DNA of 64,000 nt from DATBQN01 sp963799925. Its GTDB lineage: Bacteria > Acidobacteriota > Thermoanaerobaculia > Multivoradales > UBA5704. Both the position numbers and the translations under genes were made by a program. Below, piece by piece: positions 32,528 to 44,388 of the stretch (its first letter is position 1; each line of letters starts with the position of its first letter). The notes beneath the pieces are model-generated. The model did no database searches, was not told where the DNA came from, and saw only the letters and a program-made list of their open reading frames with translations. The stretch is taken from contig CAWCYZ010000002.1 of the NCBI GenBank assembly GCA_963799925.1, forward strand, positions 248,001 through 312,000, written 5' to 3'.

Positions 32528-34201
32528 ATGTCCATTCCGACCTTCGGCCGACCGGCCCGCCCGCTGGCGCTCGCGCTCGTCCTGGCGGCGCTGGCAGCGA
32601 CGGCGATGGTCGGCGGCTGCGGCGGCCGGCGCGGCGGCGCGGCGGCACACCCGGCGCCCTCGGCGTCCCCCCGCCGCGGCGGCACCGCGGTCGTCGCCAT
32701 GGCCGGTGACATCAAGAGCGTCAACGATCTGCTCACCTCCTCGAACTACACCGCCACCGAGGTCCTGATGCGGATGTTCCTCCGGCTGGTCGAGGAGCGC
32801 CCCGACTACGCCGTCGGCCCGCCCACCTTCGGGCCGCAGCTCGCCCGCTCCTACGACTGGTCGGCCGACCGGAAGACCCTCACCTTCCACCTGCAGCCGG
32901 AGGCGCGCTGGAGCGACGGCGTGCCGGTCACCGCCGACGACGTCCGCTTCACCTGGCAGGCGCAGACCAGCCATGCCATCGCCTGGGACAGCGTCGACAT
33001 GAAGAAGGCCATCACCGACGTCGAGGTGGTCGACCCGAAGACCGTCCGCTTCCATTTCTCCCGCGCTTACGCCAAGCAGATGCTGGACGTCAACGAGGGC
33101 GTGATCTTCCCCTCGCACGTGTGGGGGAAGCTCCCGTTCTCCGAATGGCGCAAGCGCGCCGACTGGTTCCGCGACCACCTGGTGTGCGACGGCCCGTTCG
33201 TCCTCGAGTCCTGGCAGCCGCAGCAGCAGATCGTCCTCAAGCGCAACGAGCGCTACTTCGAGCCCGGCCTCCCCCGCCTCGACCGCGTCGTCATCCGGAT
33301 CATCCCGGACCAGGCGAGCACGATGACCCAGCTCTTCAATGGCGAGCTCGACTTCATTCCGCAGGTGGCGCCGGCCGAGGCCGCCCGCGTCAACGCCGAC
33401 CCGCACCTCCGGCTCCTGACCTATTGGTTCCGGCTGTCGGTCGTCGTCTCCTGGAACAACACCAGGCCGCCGTTCGGCGATCCCGACATCCGCCGCGCCC
33501 TCACCCTCGCCATCGACCGCCAGACGATCGTCGATACGCTCTGGGGCAAGTACGCGCGGGTCGCCGATTCGCCGATCATCCAGGCGGTCTGGGCGCACGA
33601 CGCCAAGCTGAAGCCCCTCCCCTACGATCCGGCGGAGGCGCGGCGGATCCTCGCCGCCAAGGGCTTCCGCGACAGCGACGGCGACGGCGTCCTCGACCGC
33701 GGCGGCCGGCCCTTCGCCTTCGAGCTGCTGTCGAACGCCGGCAACCAGCAGCGCAACGACGCGGCGGTGATGATCCAGGCGCAGCTGAAGAAGGTGGGGA
33801 TCAAGGTGACGCCGCGCATCCTCGAGTTCGCCACCCTGATCGACGCCACCGATCGCGGCGACTTCGACGCCGCGGTCGAGGGCTTCGGCATGGACACCAG
33901 CCTCGACCTGACGAGCTACTTCCACACCGCCGCTCCGAACGGCGACCAGCGCAACTCCGCCCGCTACTCGAACCCCGAGGTCGACCGCCTGATCGAGCAG
34001 TCGATGGCGATGACCAACCTCGCCGACGCCAAGCCGATCCTCGATCGCATCCAGGAGATCATCCAGCGCGACCAGCCCTACACCTTCCTCTGGGAGTCGC
34101 AGCGCATGCCGGCGATCAACCGGCGCCTCCACGACGTCAAGCCCAACATGCTCTTCGCCCTCGCCAACATGAAGGAGTGGTGGATCGAGCCGCACCCGTA
34201 G
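32528..34201 (+). CDS. Peptide/nickel-type ABC transporter substrate-binding lipoprotein
   Basis: A 557-residue family 5 solute-binding protein. A lipoprotein signal peptide ends at a lipobox-like MVGGC (cysteine near residue 31), so it is anchored in the envelope. The SBP_bac_5 pattern follows: LARSYDWSADRKTLTFHLQPEARWSDGVPVTADDV and FSRAYAKQML. Late motifs are DIRRALTLAIDRQTIVDTLW and WWIEPHP near the end. The ligand is probably an oligopeptide but cannot be read. It is followed after 33 bases by its permease. Confidence 0.92.
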   Translation: MSIPTFGRPARPLALALVLAALAATAMVGGCGGRRGGAAAHPAPSASPRRGGTAVVAMAGDIKSVNDLLTSSNYTATEVLMRMFLRLVEERPDYAVGPPTFGPQLARSYDWSADRKTLTFHLQPEARWSDGVPVTADDVRFTWQAQTSHAIAWDSVDMKKAITDVEVVDPKTVRFHFSRAYAKQMLDVNEGVIFPSHVWGKLPFSEWRKRADWFRDHLVCDGPFVLESWQPQQQIVLKRNERYFEPGLPRLDRVVIRIIPDQASTMTQLFNGELDFIPQVAPAEAARVNADPHLRLLTYWFRLSVVVSWNNTRPPFGDPDIRRALTLAIDRQTIVDTLWGKYARVADSPIIQAVWAHDAKLKPLPYDPAEARRILAAKGFRDSDGDGVLDRGGRPFAFELLSNAGNQQRNDAAVMIQAQLKKVGIKVTPRILEFATLIDATDRGDFDAAVEGFGMDTSLDLTSYFHTAAPNGDQRNSARYSNPEVDRLIEQSMAMTNLADAKPILDRIQEIIQRDQPYTFLWESQRMPAINRRLHDVKPNMLFALANMKEWWIEPHP

Positions 34202-34234
34202 GGCCGCCGGCTCACTGGCTCCCAGCCCGCCCCC

Positions 34235-35215
34235 GTGCCCGGCTTCCTCCTCCGGCGCCTCGCCGCCTCGCTGCTCCTCCTCCTCCTCACCCTCACCGTC
34301 GTCTTCTTCCTGCTCCACCTGGCGCCGGGCGACCCGCTCGGCCTGGTCGAGAGCTCGCCCCTGACGGCGCAGCAGCGGGCCGAGCAGCGGCGGATCTATG
34401 GGCTGGACCGGCCGCTGCCGGCGCAGTATGCCGCCTGGCTCTCGGCCGTCGCCCTGCGCTTCGACTGGGGGACCTCGCTCGCCTACCAGCGGCCGGTGGC
34501 CGGGCTGGTCGCCGAGGCGCTCCCGGCGACGCTCCTCCTCGCCGCCGCCGCCCTCGCCGTGGAGTATGGGCTGGGGCTCGCCCTCGGCGTCGCCGCGGCG
34601 CGCCGGCCGGGGAGCGCGCTCGATCACCTGATCCGCATCCTGTCGCTCCTCTTCACCTCGCAGCCGGTCTTCTGGCTCGGGTTGATGGCCATGCTCCTCT
34701 TCTCCCTCACCTGGCCGGTGCTCCCCGCCGGGCACCTGCGCTCGGTCGGCGCCGAGAACCTCGGAGCGGGCGGCCGATTCCTCGACCTCCTGCGCCACCT
34801 GGCCCTCCCCGCCCTGGTGCTCGGCGTGCACGGCAGCGGCTCCATCGCCCGCGTGGTGCGCGGCAGCCTCCTCGAGACGCTGGGCCGCGAGGCGATCACC
34901 GCGGCGCGGGCGCGCGGCCTCTCCGAGCGGCGGGTGCTCTGGGTGCACGCGCTGCGCAACGCCATGGTGCCGTTGATCCAGATCTTCGCCCTCTCGGCGA
35001 CCGCCCTCCTCTCCGGCTCCTTCGTCGTCGAGGTGGTGTTCTCCTGGCCGGGGATCGGCGGCATCACCTTCGGCGCCATCAGCGCGCGCGACTATCCGGT
35101 GGTGCTGGCGACGACCGCCCTCGCCGCGGCGGTCGTCATCGCCAGCAACTTCGCCGCCGACGTCGCCCACGCCCTGGCCGACCCCCGCGTGCGGGATGGC
35201 TGGCGCGATGCCTGA
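34235..35215 (+). CDS. ABC transporter permease (DppB/OppB type)
   Basis: A 326-residue inner-membrane permease. The N-terminal RRLAASLLLLLLTLTVVFFLLHLAPGDP is the DppB signature. The EAA loop is GREAITAARARGLSERRVLWVHALRNAMVP, and WPGIGGITFGAISARDYPV follows. Six hydrophobic segments are visible. The start is GTG at 34235. The stop overlaps the next permease. Confidence 0.93.
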   Translation: MPGFLLRRLAASLLLLLLTLTVVFFLLHLAPGDPLGLVESSPLTAQQRAEQRRIYGLDRPLPAQYAAWLSAVALRFDWGTSLAYQRPVAGLVAEALPATLLLAAAALAVEYGLGLALGVAAARRPGSALDHLIRILSLLFTSQPVFWLGLMAMLLFSLTWPVLPAGHLRSVGAENLGAGGRFLDLLRHLALPALVLGVHGSGSIARVVRGSLLETLGREAITAARARGLSERRVLWVHALRNAMVPLIQIFALSATALLSGSFVVEVVFSWPGIGGITFGAISARDYPVVLATTALAAAVVIASNFAADVAHALADPRVRDGWRDA

Positions 35216-36227
35216 GCCGGCCGCGCCGGCGCGGCGGCGGACGATGCCGGGGCCGCTCCGCGGCGGGATCGCGCTCGTCGCCCTGCTCTTCGCCGTCGCC
35301 GCGGCGGCGCCGCTCCTCGCCCCCTATGACCCCGGCGAGCAGGTCGATCCGGCCGTCGCGCAGGTCCGGCCGCCCGGCACCTCGCTCGCCGAGATCCGCC
35401 TGGTCGGCGGCGGGCGCCTCCTCGCCGAGCGCGTCGCCCGCACGCCGCAGGGGCTCGCCGCCCTGCGCCATGGGCGGCTGGAGACCTTCCCCGCCGCCGC
35501 GGTCGCCAACCTGACCGCCGACGGCGTCGCCCACCGCCGGCGGTTCCTCCTGGGCTCCGACCGCTTCGGGCGCGACGTGCTGTCGCGCGCGCTCTACGGC
35601 GCCCGCGTCTCGCTCGCCGTGGGGCTCGTCTCGGTCCTCCTGGCGGTGACGCTGGGGATCGCCGTGGGCGCCGCGGCGGCGCTCGGCGGGCGGCTCGTGG
35701 ACGGCGTCCTGATGCGCCTGGTCGACGCCCTTCTCGCCTTCCCGTCGCTCTTCCTGGTGATCGCGATCTCCGCCTTCTTCCACTCGGGCGGCCCGACGAT
35801 CGTCCTCGTCCTCGCGGCGACGAGCTGGATGGAGACGAGCCGCCTCGCCCGCGCCGAGATCCTCAGCCTCGAGCGCCGCGACTTCGTGCTCGCGGCGCGC
35901 GCCACCGGCGAGGGGCCGCTCGCCATCTTCTGGCGCCACCTGCTGCCGAACGCGATGACGCCGCTCCTCGTCCAGGGCGCCCTCCTGGTGGGCTCTCTGA
36001 TCCTCGCCGAGTCCTCGCTCTCCTTCCTCGGCCTCGGCATCCAGCCGCCGACGCCCTCCTGGGGCAACATGGTCTCCGACGGCCGCGACGCCCTGGTGAC
36101 CGCCTGGTGGGTGGCGACGTTCCCCGGCGCCGCGCTCGCCGTCACCGTGATCGCCTTCAACCTTCTGGCGGACGGCCTGCGCGACGCCCTCGACCCGCGC
36201 TCGTCCGGGCGGTCTCCGCGCGCCTGA
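35208..36227 (+). CDS. ABC transporter permease (DppC/OppC type) with long periplasmic insert
   Basis: The second permease, 339 residues from ATG 35208 (ATG 35196 is an alternative); both overlap the previous gene. The first segment ends LLAPYDPGEQVDP. The DppC landmark LLGSDRFGRDVLSRALYGARVSL appears only after about 60 extra residues (VRPPGTSLAEIRLVGG to TADGVAHRRR), a longer external loop than usual. The EAA loop is RRDFVLAARATGEGPLAIFWRHLLPNAM. No ATP-binding subunits follow; queA comes next. Confidence 0.92.
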   Translation: MPEPAAPARRRTMPGPLRGGIALVALLFAVAAAAPLLAPYDPGEQVDPAVAQVRPPGTSLAEIRLVGGGRLLAERVARTPQGLAALRHGRLETFPAAAVANLTADGVAHRRRFLLGSDRFGRDVLSRALYGARVSLAVGLVSVLLAVTLGIAVGAAAALGGRLVDGVLMRLVDALLAFPSLFLVIAISAFFHSGGPTIVLVLAATSWMETSRLARAEILSLERRDFVLAARATGEGPLAIFWRHLLPNAMTPLLVQGALLVGSLILAESSLSFLGLGIQPPTPSWGNMVSDGRDALVTAWWVATFPGAALAVTVIAFNLLADGLRDALDPRSSGRSPRA

Positions 36228-36249
36228 ACGGATCGGGCCCGGCCGGCCG

Positions 36250-37308
36250 ATGCTCACCCACGACTTCGACTACGACCTGCCGGAAGGCGCCATCGCCGAC
36301 CGTCCCGCGCCGCGCGGCGAGAGCCGGCTCCTCGTCGTCGACCGCGACGGGCCGGAGCGCCACCGCCGGGTGCGCGACCTGCCGGCGCTCCTCGCGCCGG
36401 GAGACCTGGCGGTCTTGAACGACACACGGGTGATCCCGGCGCGGCTCTACGGGCGGCTGCGGTCTCAAGTCGAGCCCGGCGGGACGGGCGGCAGGATCGA
36501 GCTGCTGCTGGTCGAGAAGACGGGCGAGCGGGAGTGGGAGGCGCTGGGGAAACCCGGGCGCCGGCTGCGGCCGGGGGCGGCGCTGGCGTTCGCGACGGGC
36601 CTCGCGGCCGAGGTGGTCGGGCGGAGCGCCGACGGGCGCTACCGGATCCGCTTCTCCGCGCCCGTCGAGCCGCACCTCGAGCGGATCGGCCACGTGCCGC
36701 TGCCGCCGTACATCAAGCGCCCGGACGAGGCCGCCGACCGCGAGCGCTATCAGACCGTCTTCGCGCGGCATCCCGGCGCCATCGCGGCGCCCACCGCCGG
36801 CCTCCATCTCTCCGTGGCGCTCTTAGCGGAGCTCGCCGCGCGCGGGGTGGAGGTCGCCTATGTCACCCTCCACGTCGGCATCGGGACCTTCAAGCCGGTG
36901 ACGGCCGAGCTGGTCCACGAGCACCGGATGGACACCGAGCGCTACACGGTGCCGGAGGAGACCGCCGCCGCCTGGGCGCGCGCCCGCGGGCGCGGAGCGC
37001 GGGTCCTGGCGGTGGGGACGACGGTCGTCCGCACGCTCGAGACGGCGGCGCTCGCCGGCGAGGGAGAGGTGCGCGCCGGAAGCGGGTCGACCGGGATCTT
37101 CATCACCCCCGGCTTCCGCTTCCAGGCGGTCGACCGGCTGCTCACCAACTTCCACCTGCCGCGCTCCACGCTGCTGATGCTGGTCTCGGCGTTCATCGGG
37201 CGGGAGCGGGCCCTGGCGGCCTATCGGGAGGCGATCGAGGCGGGATACCGCTTCTACTCCTACGGCGATGCGATGCTCGCCGAGCGGCAGGACGCGGCCC
37301 GGACGTAG
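36250..37308 (+). CDS. queA: tRNA preQ1(34) S-adenosylmethionine ribosyltransferase-isomerase
   Basis: A 352-residue QueA, which transfers the ribosyl group of SAM to preQ1 in tRNA to make epoxyqueuosine. Motifs are FDYDLPEGAIADRPAPRGESRLLV, LAVLNDTRVIPARLYG, GHVPLPPYIKRPDEAADRERYQTVFA, AAPTAGLHL, VTLHVGIGTFKPV and TNFHLPRSTLLMLVSAF. Length and all blocks are normal. ATG at 36250 is 22 bases after the permease, so it could be co-transcribed, though its function is unrelated. Confidence 0.96.
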   Translation: MLTHDFDYDLPEGAIADRPAPRGESRLLVVDRDGPERHRRVRDLPALLAPGDLAVLNDTRVIPARLYGRLRSQVEPGGTGGRIELLLVEKTGEREWEALGKPGRRLRPGAALAFATGLAAEVVGRSADGRYRIRFSAPVEPHLERIGHVPLPPYIKRPDEAADRERYQTVFARHPGAIAAPTAGLHLSVALLAELAARGVEVAYVTLHVGIGTFKPVTAELVHEHRMDTERYTVPEETAAAWARARGRGARVLAVGTTVVRTLETAALAGEGEVRAGSGSTGIFITPGFRFQAVDRLLTNFHLPRSTLLMLVSAFIGRERALAAYREAIEAGYRFYSYGDAMLAERQDAART

Positions 37309-37334
37309 CGGAGCTGGAGCCGGGACGGAGGCAC

Positions 37335-37429
37335 GTACTGGCTCAGTTTGGTCCACTGCGGGCGGCCGCCCTCGGGACCACCGCCCGCCCCCCTTCCAGG
37401 CGGCCGTCCTCGGGACCAACTGAGCCAGC
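37335..37429. repeat. Palindromic intergenic element, copy 3
   Basis: The arms GTACTGGCTCAGTTTGGTCC (37335-37354) and GGACCAACTGAGCCAG (37413-37428) surround the same CCTCGGGACC repeats and CTTCCAGGCGGCCGTCC core. Here the arm bases are changed relative to copy 1 on both sides together (CTCAGTT with AACTGAG). It lies between convergent queA and larB. Confidence 0.9.
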
Positions 37430-37435
37430 CAGGGG

Positions 37436-38188
37436 TCAGGCCCGCCGGAGGCGGGCGATCCGGCTGGCGAGGACCGCCGCGCCGTAGCCGTTGTCGATGT
37501 TGACCACGCCCACCCCCGGAGCGCAGCCGTTCAACATGGTGAGGAGGGCGGCGAGGCCGCCGAAGCTCGCGCCGTAGCCGACGCTCGTCGGGCATGCCAC
37601 GACCGGCGCGGCCACCAGGCTCGCCACGACGGTGGGAAGGGCGCCGTCCATGCCGGCGACGGCGATCGCGACGTCGGCGCGGCGCACCTCGGCGAGGTTG
37701 CCGAGCAGGCGGTGGAGGCCGGCGACTCCGACGTCGTAGAGCCGCTCGACGGGATGGCCGAACCAGCCGGCGCAGACCGCGGCCTCCTCGGCCACGGCGA
37801 GGTCCGAGGTGCCGGCGGCGAGCACCGCGATCGACCCTCCGGGATTCGCCTGTGGCTCGCCGCAGGTGAGGACGCGCGCGCGCTCGTGGTAGACCGCCCG
37901 CGGGAGATCCTGGAGCAGAGCCGCCGCCGGCTCCGCGGCGAGCCGTGTCACCAGCAGGCGATCGTGGGCGGCGAGCAGCCGCGCCGCGATCTGACGCAGG
38001 TCCTCGATACGCTTCCCCTCGGCGTAGACGGTCTCCGGGATGCCGTTGCGCAGCTCGCGGTGCAGGTCGAGCTTGGCGAAGCCCAGGTCGGCATAGGGGA
38101 GCTCGGCGAGCTGGGCGAGCGCCTCGTCGGGCGTGCGCTGCCCGGCGGCCACCGCCGCGAGCAGCTCTCTCAGGCGGTCGGGGTTCAA
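37436..38188 (-). CDS. larB: Nickel pincer cofactor biosynthesis protein LarB
   Basis: A 250-residue LarB, the carboxylase/hydrolase that turns nicotinate adenine dinucleotide into the dicarboxylate precursor of the lactate-racemase nickel cofactor. The N-terminal helical part (ADLGFAKLDLHRELRNGIPETVYAEGK) and the PurE-like C-terminal domain (VLAAGTSDLAVAEEAA, GMDGALPTVVASLVAAPVVACPTSVGYG) are present. The start is TTG at 38188 overlapping the larE TGA as TTGA, the only start just ahead of the conserved region. Confidence 0.93.
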   Translation of the reverse strand: MNPDRLRELLAAVAAGQRTPDEALAQLAELPYADLGFAKLDLHRELRNGIPETVYAEGKRIEDLRQIAARLLAAHDRLLVTRLAAEPAAALLQDLPRAVYHERARVLTCGEPQANPGGSIAVLAAGTSDLAVAEEAAVCAGWFGHPVERLYDVGVAGLHRLLGNLAEVRRADVAIAVAGMDGALPTVVASLVAAPVVACPTSVGYGASFGGLAALLTMLNGCAPGVGVVNIDNGYGAAVLASRIARLRRA

Positions 38189-39090
38189 GCCGGGAGGTCC
38201 GTGGACGCGTCCATGGACCTCTGGACGGTATCCGCCCCGCCGCGGCGATAGCCGGCGGGGTCGTAGGCGACCGCGGCGAAGCCGAGGGCGAGGAGCCGCG
38301 GCTCGACGTCGCGCCACACGGCGGCGAGGCGCGCCACCTCCTCCGGCCCCACCTCGACCCGCGCCCGATCCCCCGCGTGGCGCACCCGGACGACGCGGAA
38401 GCCCTGGCCCGCGAGGAGCTCCTCGGCGGCCTCGATCCGGCGCAGCTTCCCCAGGGTGACGAGCTGGCCGTGCGGGATGCGCGAGGAGAGGCAGGCGTTG
38501 GCCGGCCGGTCCCAGGCCGAGAGGCCGAGCCGCCGCGCGATGGCGCGGACCGCCTCCTTGGCGAGCCCGTGGGCGAGGAGCGGCGAGTGGACGCCCCGCG
38601 CGCGGACGGCGGCGAGGCCGGGGCGGTCGGGACCGGGGTCGGAGGCGTTGGTGCCGTCGCACACCACGGCGAAACCGCGCGCCGCGGCGAGGGCGACCAT
38701 CGCGTCCATCCGCATCCCCTGGCAGACGAAGCAGCGATGGCTCGGGTTGCGCACGTACTCCGGATCGGCCAGCTCGCTGTAGGTCACCACCTCGTGGCGG
38801 ATGCCGATCTCGGCGGCGAGGCGCCGCGCGTGGTCGAGCTCGGCGCCCGCCAGCGTCTCGGCCGCGGCGGTCACCGCGAGCGCCCGCCCCGGGTCCGCGA
38901 ACGCCCGCCGAGCGAGGGCGGCGACGACGCCCGAGTCGACCCCGCCCGAGAAGGCGACGAGGGCCGAGCCCCGCGCCGCCAGGTCGGCGGTGAGGCGCCC
39001 GATCGCGGCGTCGAGGGCCGCGGCCGCCCGGGCGTCGACGGGAGCGGCCGCGGCGGCGGGGTCGAGGACGGAGAGGCTCATCGCGGTCAT
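38185..39090 (-). CDS. larE: Pyridinium-3,5-dicarboxylate mononucleotide sulfurtransferase LarE
   Basis: A 301-residue PP-loop enzyme. LarE adenylylates and sulfurates the pyridinium precursor of the nickel pincer cofactor. The PP-loop is VAFSGGVDSGVVAALA. CFVCQGMRM and NACLSSRIPHG hold conserved cysteines; in studied LarE the cysteine of the second region is the sacrificial sulfur donor or a cluster ligand. I chose ATG 39090; ATG 39081 or a longer start are possible. larB follows with overlap. larC and larA are not in the window. Confidence 0.92.
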   Translation of the reverse strand: MTAMSLSVLDPAAAAAPVDARAAAALDAAIGRLTADLAARGSALVAFSGGVDSGVVAALARRAFADPGRALAVTAAAETLAGAELDHARRLAAEIGIRHEVVTYSELADPEYVRNPSHRCFVCQGMRMDAMVALAAARGFAVVCDGTNASDPGPDRPGLAAVRARGVHSPLLAHGLAKEAVRAIARRLGLSAWDRPANACLSSRIPHGQLVTLGKLRRIEAAEELLAGQGFRVVRVRHAGDRARVEVGPEEVARLAAVWRDVEPRLLALGFAAVAYDPAGYRRGGADTVQRSMDASTDLPA

Positions 39091-39172
39091 GTTAGCGCAG
39101 CAATGATCGGGCCACGGGCGCGCCACGGCGGGCCAGGAGCGGACCCACGGACCGGCCCGGCCGCCGCCGCGC

Positions 39173-39583
39173 TCACCAGCGCACGACGGCGAGCGGCACG
39201 AGGAAGAAGATGCTGTAGACCCCGAGCGCCCAGACCGGGGCGAACGGCGCCGCCTGCTGCTCCTGGAGCGGCGCCATGGCGCGGAGGAGGTAGGCGAGCC
39301 CCTGCGGCCCCAGATAGTAGACCCAGCGCAGCAGCCGCCGGTCGGGGACGGGCAGGCGCTTGCCGCGCTGCACGTAGAGGGTGCCCGCCACCCAGCCGAG
39401 GGCGGCGGCGAAGCTGAAGAAGGGATAGAGGGAAACCGGGGCGTTGCCGGCCAGCGGCACGACCCGGAACCAGGAGAGGAAGACCACCAGCCAGCAGGCG
39501 AGGAAGAGCCCGGCGAGGATCGCCTCCAGGTGGCGCACCGGTCCGGGAGTCGGCGCGGGCGGCCGCGCCGCCCCGCCGGTCAT
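39173..39583 (-). CDS. Small membrane protein, unknown function
   Basis: About 136 residues from ATG 39583; a GTG at 39598 would add five. Not recognised as a known family. Three hydrophobic segments are visible: AILAGLFLACWLVVFLSWF, FFSFAAALGWVAGTLYV and WALGVYSIFFLVPLAVV, with a basic loop (RGKRLPVPDRRLLRW) between the second and third. It lies about 40 bases after gcvP on the same strand and may share its transcript. Confidence 0.65.
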   Translation of the reverse strand: MTGGAARPPAPTPGPVRHLEAILAGLFLACWLVVFLSWFRVVPLAGNAPVSLYPFFSFAAALGWVAGTLYVQRGKRLPVPDRRLLRWVYYLGPQGLAYLLRAMAPLQEQQAAPFAPVWALGVYSIFFLVPLAVVRW

Positions 39584-39625
39584 GCGAGCGAACGCCACCG
39601 CGGGGAGGGCTCGACCCCGAACCGC

Positions 39626-42613
<2,988 letters not shown>

Positions 42614-42620
42614 GGAGGGG

Positions 42621-43007
42621 TTATTCCTCGCCACTCTTGACGTACTCCTCGTACTTCTCCGCGTTCATCAGCTCCTTGAGGTCGGAGGCCGAGGAGAAGC
42701 GGATCTTGATCAGCCATCCCTCGCTGTGCGGATCGTCGTTCAGCAGCTCCGGATCGTCGACCACCGCGTCGTTGACCTCGACGACCTCGCCGGCCACCGG
42801 GGTGTAGACCTCGGCGACCGCCTTGACCGACTCGATCGTGCCCAGCTCGTCGCCGGTGTTGAACACCTGGCCGACCTCGGGCAGCTCGACGAAGACGACC
42901 TCGCCCAGCTCCTCCTGCGCGAACTCGGTGATGCCCACGACGGCCACGTCGCCGTCGACGCGGATCCACTCGTGCTCCCTCGAATAGAGATATTCCGTGG
43001 GGTACAT
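42621..43007 (-). CDS. gcvH: Glycine cleavage system H protein
   Basis: A 128-residue lipoyl carrier. The lipoylated lysine lies in TIESVKAVAEVYTPVAGEV. The typical start MYPTEYLYSREHEWIRVDGD and end LKELMNAEKYEEYVK are present. It shuttles the aminomethyl group from GcvP to GcvT. It lies between gcvT and gcvP, seven bases before the gcvP ATG. Confidence 0.97.
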   Translation of the reverse strand: MYPTEYLYSREHEWIRVDGDVAVVGITEFAQEELGEVVFVELPEVGQVFNTGDELGTIESVKAVAEVYTPVAGEVVEVNDAVVDDPELLNDDPHSEGWLIKIRFSSASDLKELMNAEKYEEYVKSGEE

Positions 43008-43167
43008 GCTCCGATCACCCTCCTCGTCGGGCGCGTGCGCCCGAAGGAATCCAGCACCTCGATCGATCGAGACTCGGGGAACGGCCGCCGCGAGCCGATC
43101 CGCGGTCAGCCGGCGGCCCTCGCCACCCTCGCTTCAACGTAAGGACAGAACCCGTCCTGCTCAGCTC

Positions 43168-44304
43168 TCACTTGGCCCGGCGATAGAAGGGCAGCGGCAC
43201 CACCGCCGCCGGGAGCTCGCGGCCGCGCACCTCGACCGCCAGCCGGCTCCCTGGTGCCTCCAACCGGGTCGGTACATAGGCCATTCCCAGCGCTTTCTCG
43301 AAGGTCGGGCTGAAGGTGCCGCTGGTCACCGCGCCCACCCGCTCGCCGCCGGCGAGCACCGGGTGGCCCTGGCGCGCGATCCCCCGCCCGAGGACCTCGA
43401 AGCCGACGAGCTTCCTGGGGATGCCCGCCGCGCGTTGGGCGACGAGGGCCTCGCGGCCGATGAACTCGCCCTTGTCGAGCTTCACCACCCAACCGAGACC
43501 GGCCTCGAAGGGGGTCGTGGTCTCGTCGATCTCGTGGCCGTAGAGGGCCATCGCGGCCTCGAGCCGCAGGGTGTCGCGCGCCCCGAGGCCCGCCGGCTGG
43601 ATGCCGTGGGGCGCCCCCGCCGCGAGGAGCCGCCGCCAGATCCGCGGCGCCTCGGCGGGCGGCAGGTAGAGCTCGAAGCCGTCCTCGCCGGTGTAGCCGG
43701 TGCGGGAGATGAGCGCCGGCGCGCCGTCGACCGTCCCCTGGGCGAAGCCGTAGTAGCGCAGGCCGGAGGGGTCTGGCGAGGCGAGCGGCGCCAGGATGTC
43801 GAGCGCCCGCGGACCCTGGAGGGCGAGGAGGGCATAGTCGTCGCTCTGATCGGTCACCGTCACCTCGCCGGCGATACCGGTCTCTGCGGCGGCGCGCGAG
43901 GCGATCCACGCCAAGTCGCGCGGCGCGTTCGAGGCGTTGGCGACGACCAGGAAGTCCGCCGCGCCCAGCCGGTAGATCAGGATGTCGTCGATGTAGGTGG
44001 CGCGCTCGGTCAAGAGGCCGCTGTAGTGGGCGCGGCCGGGGACGAGCTTGGCGACGTCGTTCGGGGTCAGCCGCTGCAGGAAGGCCTCGGCGCCCTCGCC
44101 CCGCACCCGGATCTCGCCCATGTGCGAGACGTCGAACAGCCCGGCCGCGGTGCGCACCGCGCGGTGCTCGTCGATCACCCCGGCGTACTGGACGGGCATC
44201 TCCCAGCCGGCGAAGCCGACCATGCGCCCCCGCGACTCCAGATGACACTCGTAGAGCGGGGTGCGCCGGAGCGCCTCGGCAGGGGCGGCGTCAGCCTGGG
44301 CCAT
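43168..44304 (-). CDS. gcvT: Aminomethyltransferase, glycine cleavage T protein
   Basis: A 378-residue T protein that releases ammonia and forms methylene-tetrahydrofolate. Folate-site and family motifs are GFAGWEMPVQYAGVIDEH, VFDVSHMGEI-type FDVSHMGEIRV, LLALQGPRA, SRTGYTGEDGFELYLP, ARDTLRLEAAMALYGHEID and VTSGTFSPTFEKALGMAYV. ATG at 44304 follows AAGGAGG. No glycine riboswitch is evident in the 84 bases before it. Confidence 0.96.
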   Translation of the reverse strand: MAQADAAPAEALRRTPLYECHLESRGRMVGFAGWEMPVQYAGVIDEHRAVRTAAGLFDVSHMGEIRVRGEGAEAFLQRLTPNDVAKLVPGRAHYSGLLTERATYIDDILIYRLGAADFLVVANASNAPRDLAWIASRAAAETGIAGEVTVTDQSDDYALLALQGPRALDILAPLASPDPSGLRYYGFAQGTVDGAPALISRTGYTGEDGFELYLPPAEAPRIWRRLLAAGAPHGIQPAGLGARDTLRLEAAMALYGHEIDETTTPFEAGLGWVVKLDKGEFIGREALVAQRAAGIPRKLVGFEVLGRGIARQGHPVLAGGERVGAVTSGTFSPTFEKALGMAYVPTRLEAPGSRLAVEVRGRELPAAVVPLPFYRRAK

Positions 44305-44388
44305 GTCGGGAATGCCTCCTTCCCGGAGAGGGTGCGGCGCGGCGCGGGTCCGGGCCGGCGGAAAACGGTATCACAGCGCGGGCGGGGG

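Noticed and set aside
31976..35170. Open minus-strand frame of over 1000 residues opposite the importer genes
   Set aside because: It is antisense to clear transporter genes and its translation is Arg/Gly/Asp-rich low-complexity sequence typical of GC-rich shadow frames.
44305..44388. Glycine riboswitch before gcvT
   Set aside because: The 84-bp gap is too short and lacks the tandem aptamer motifs.
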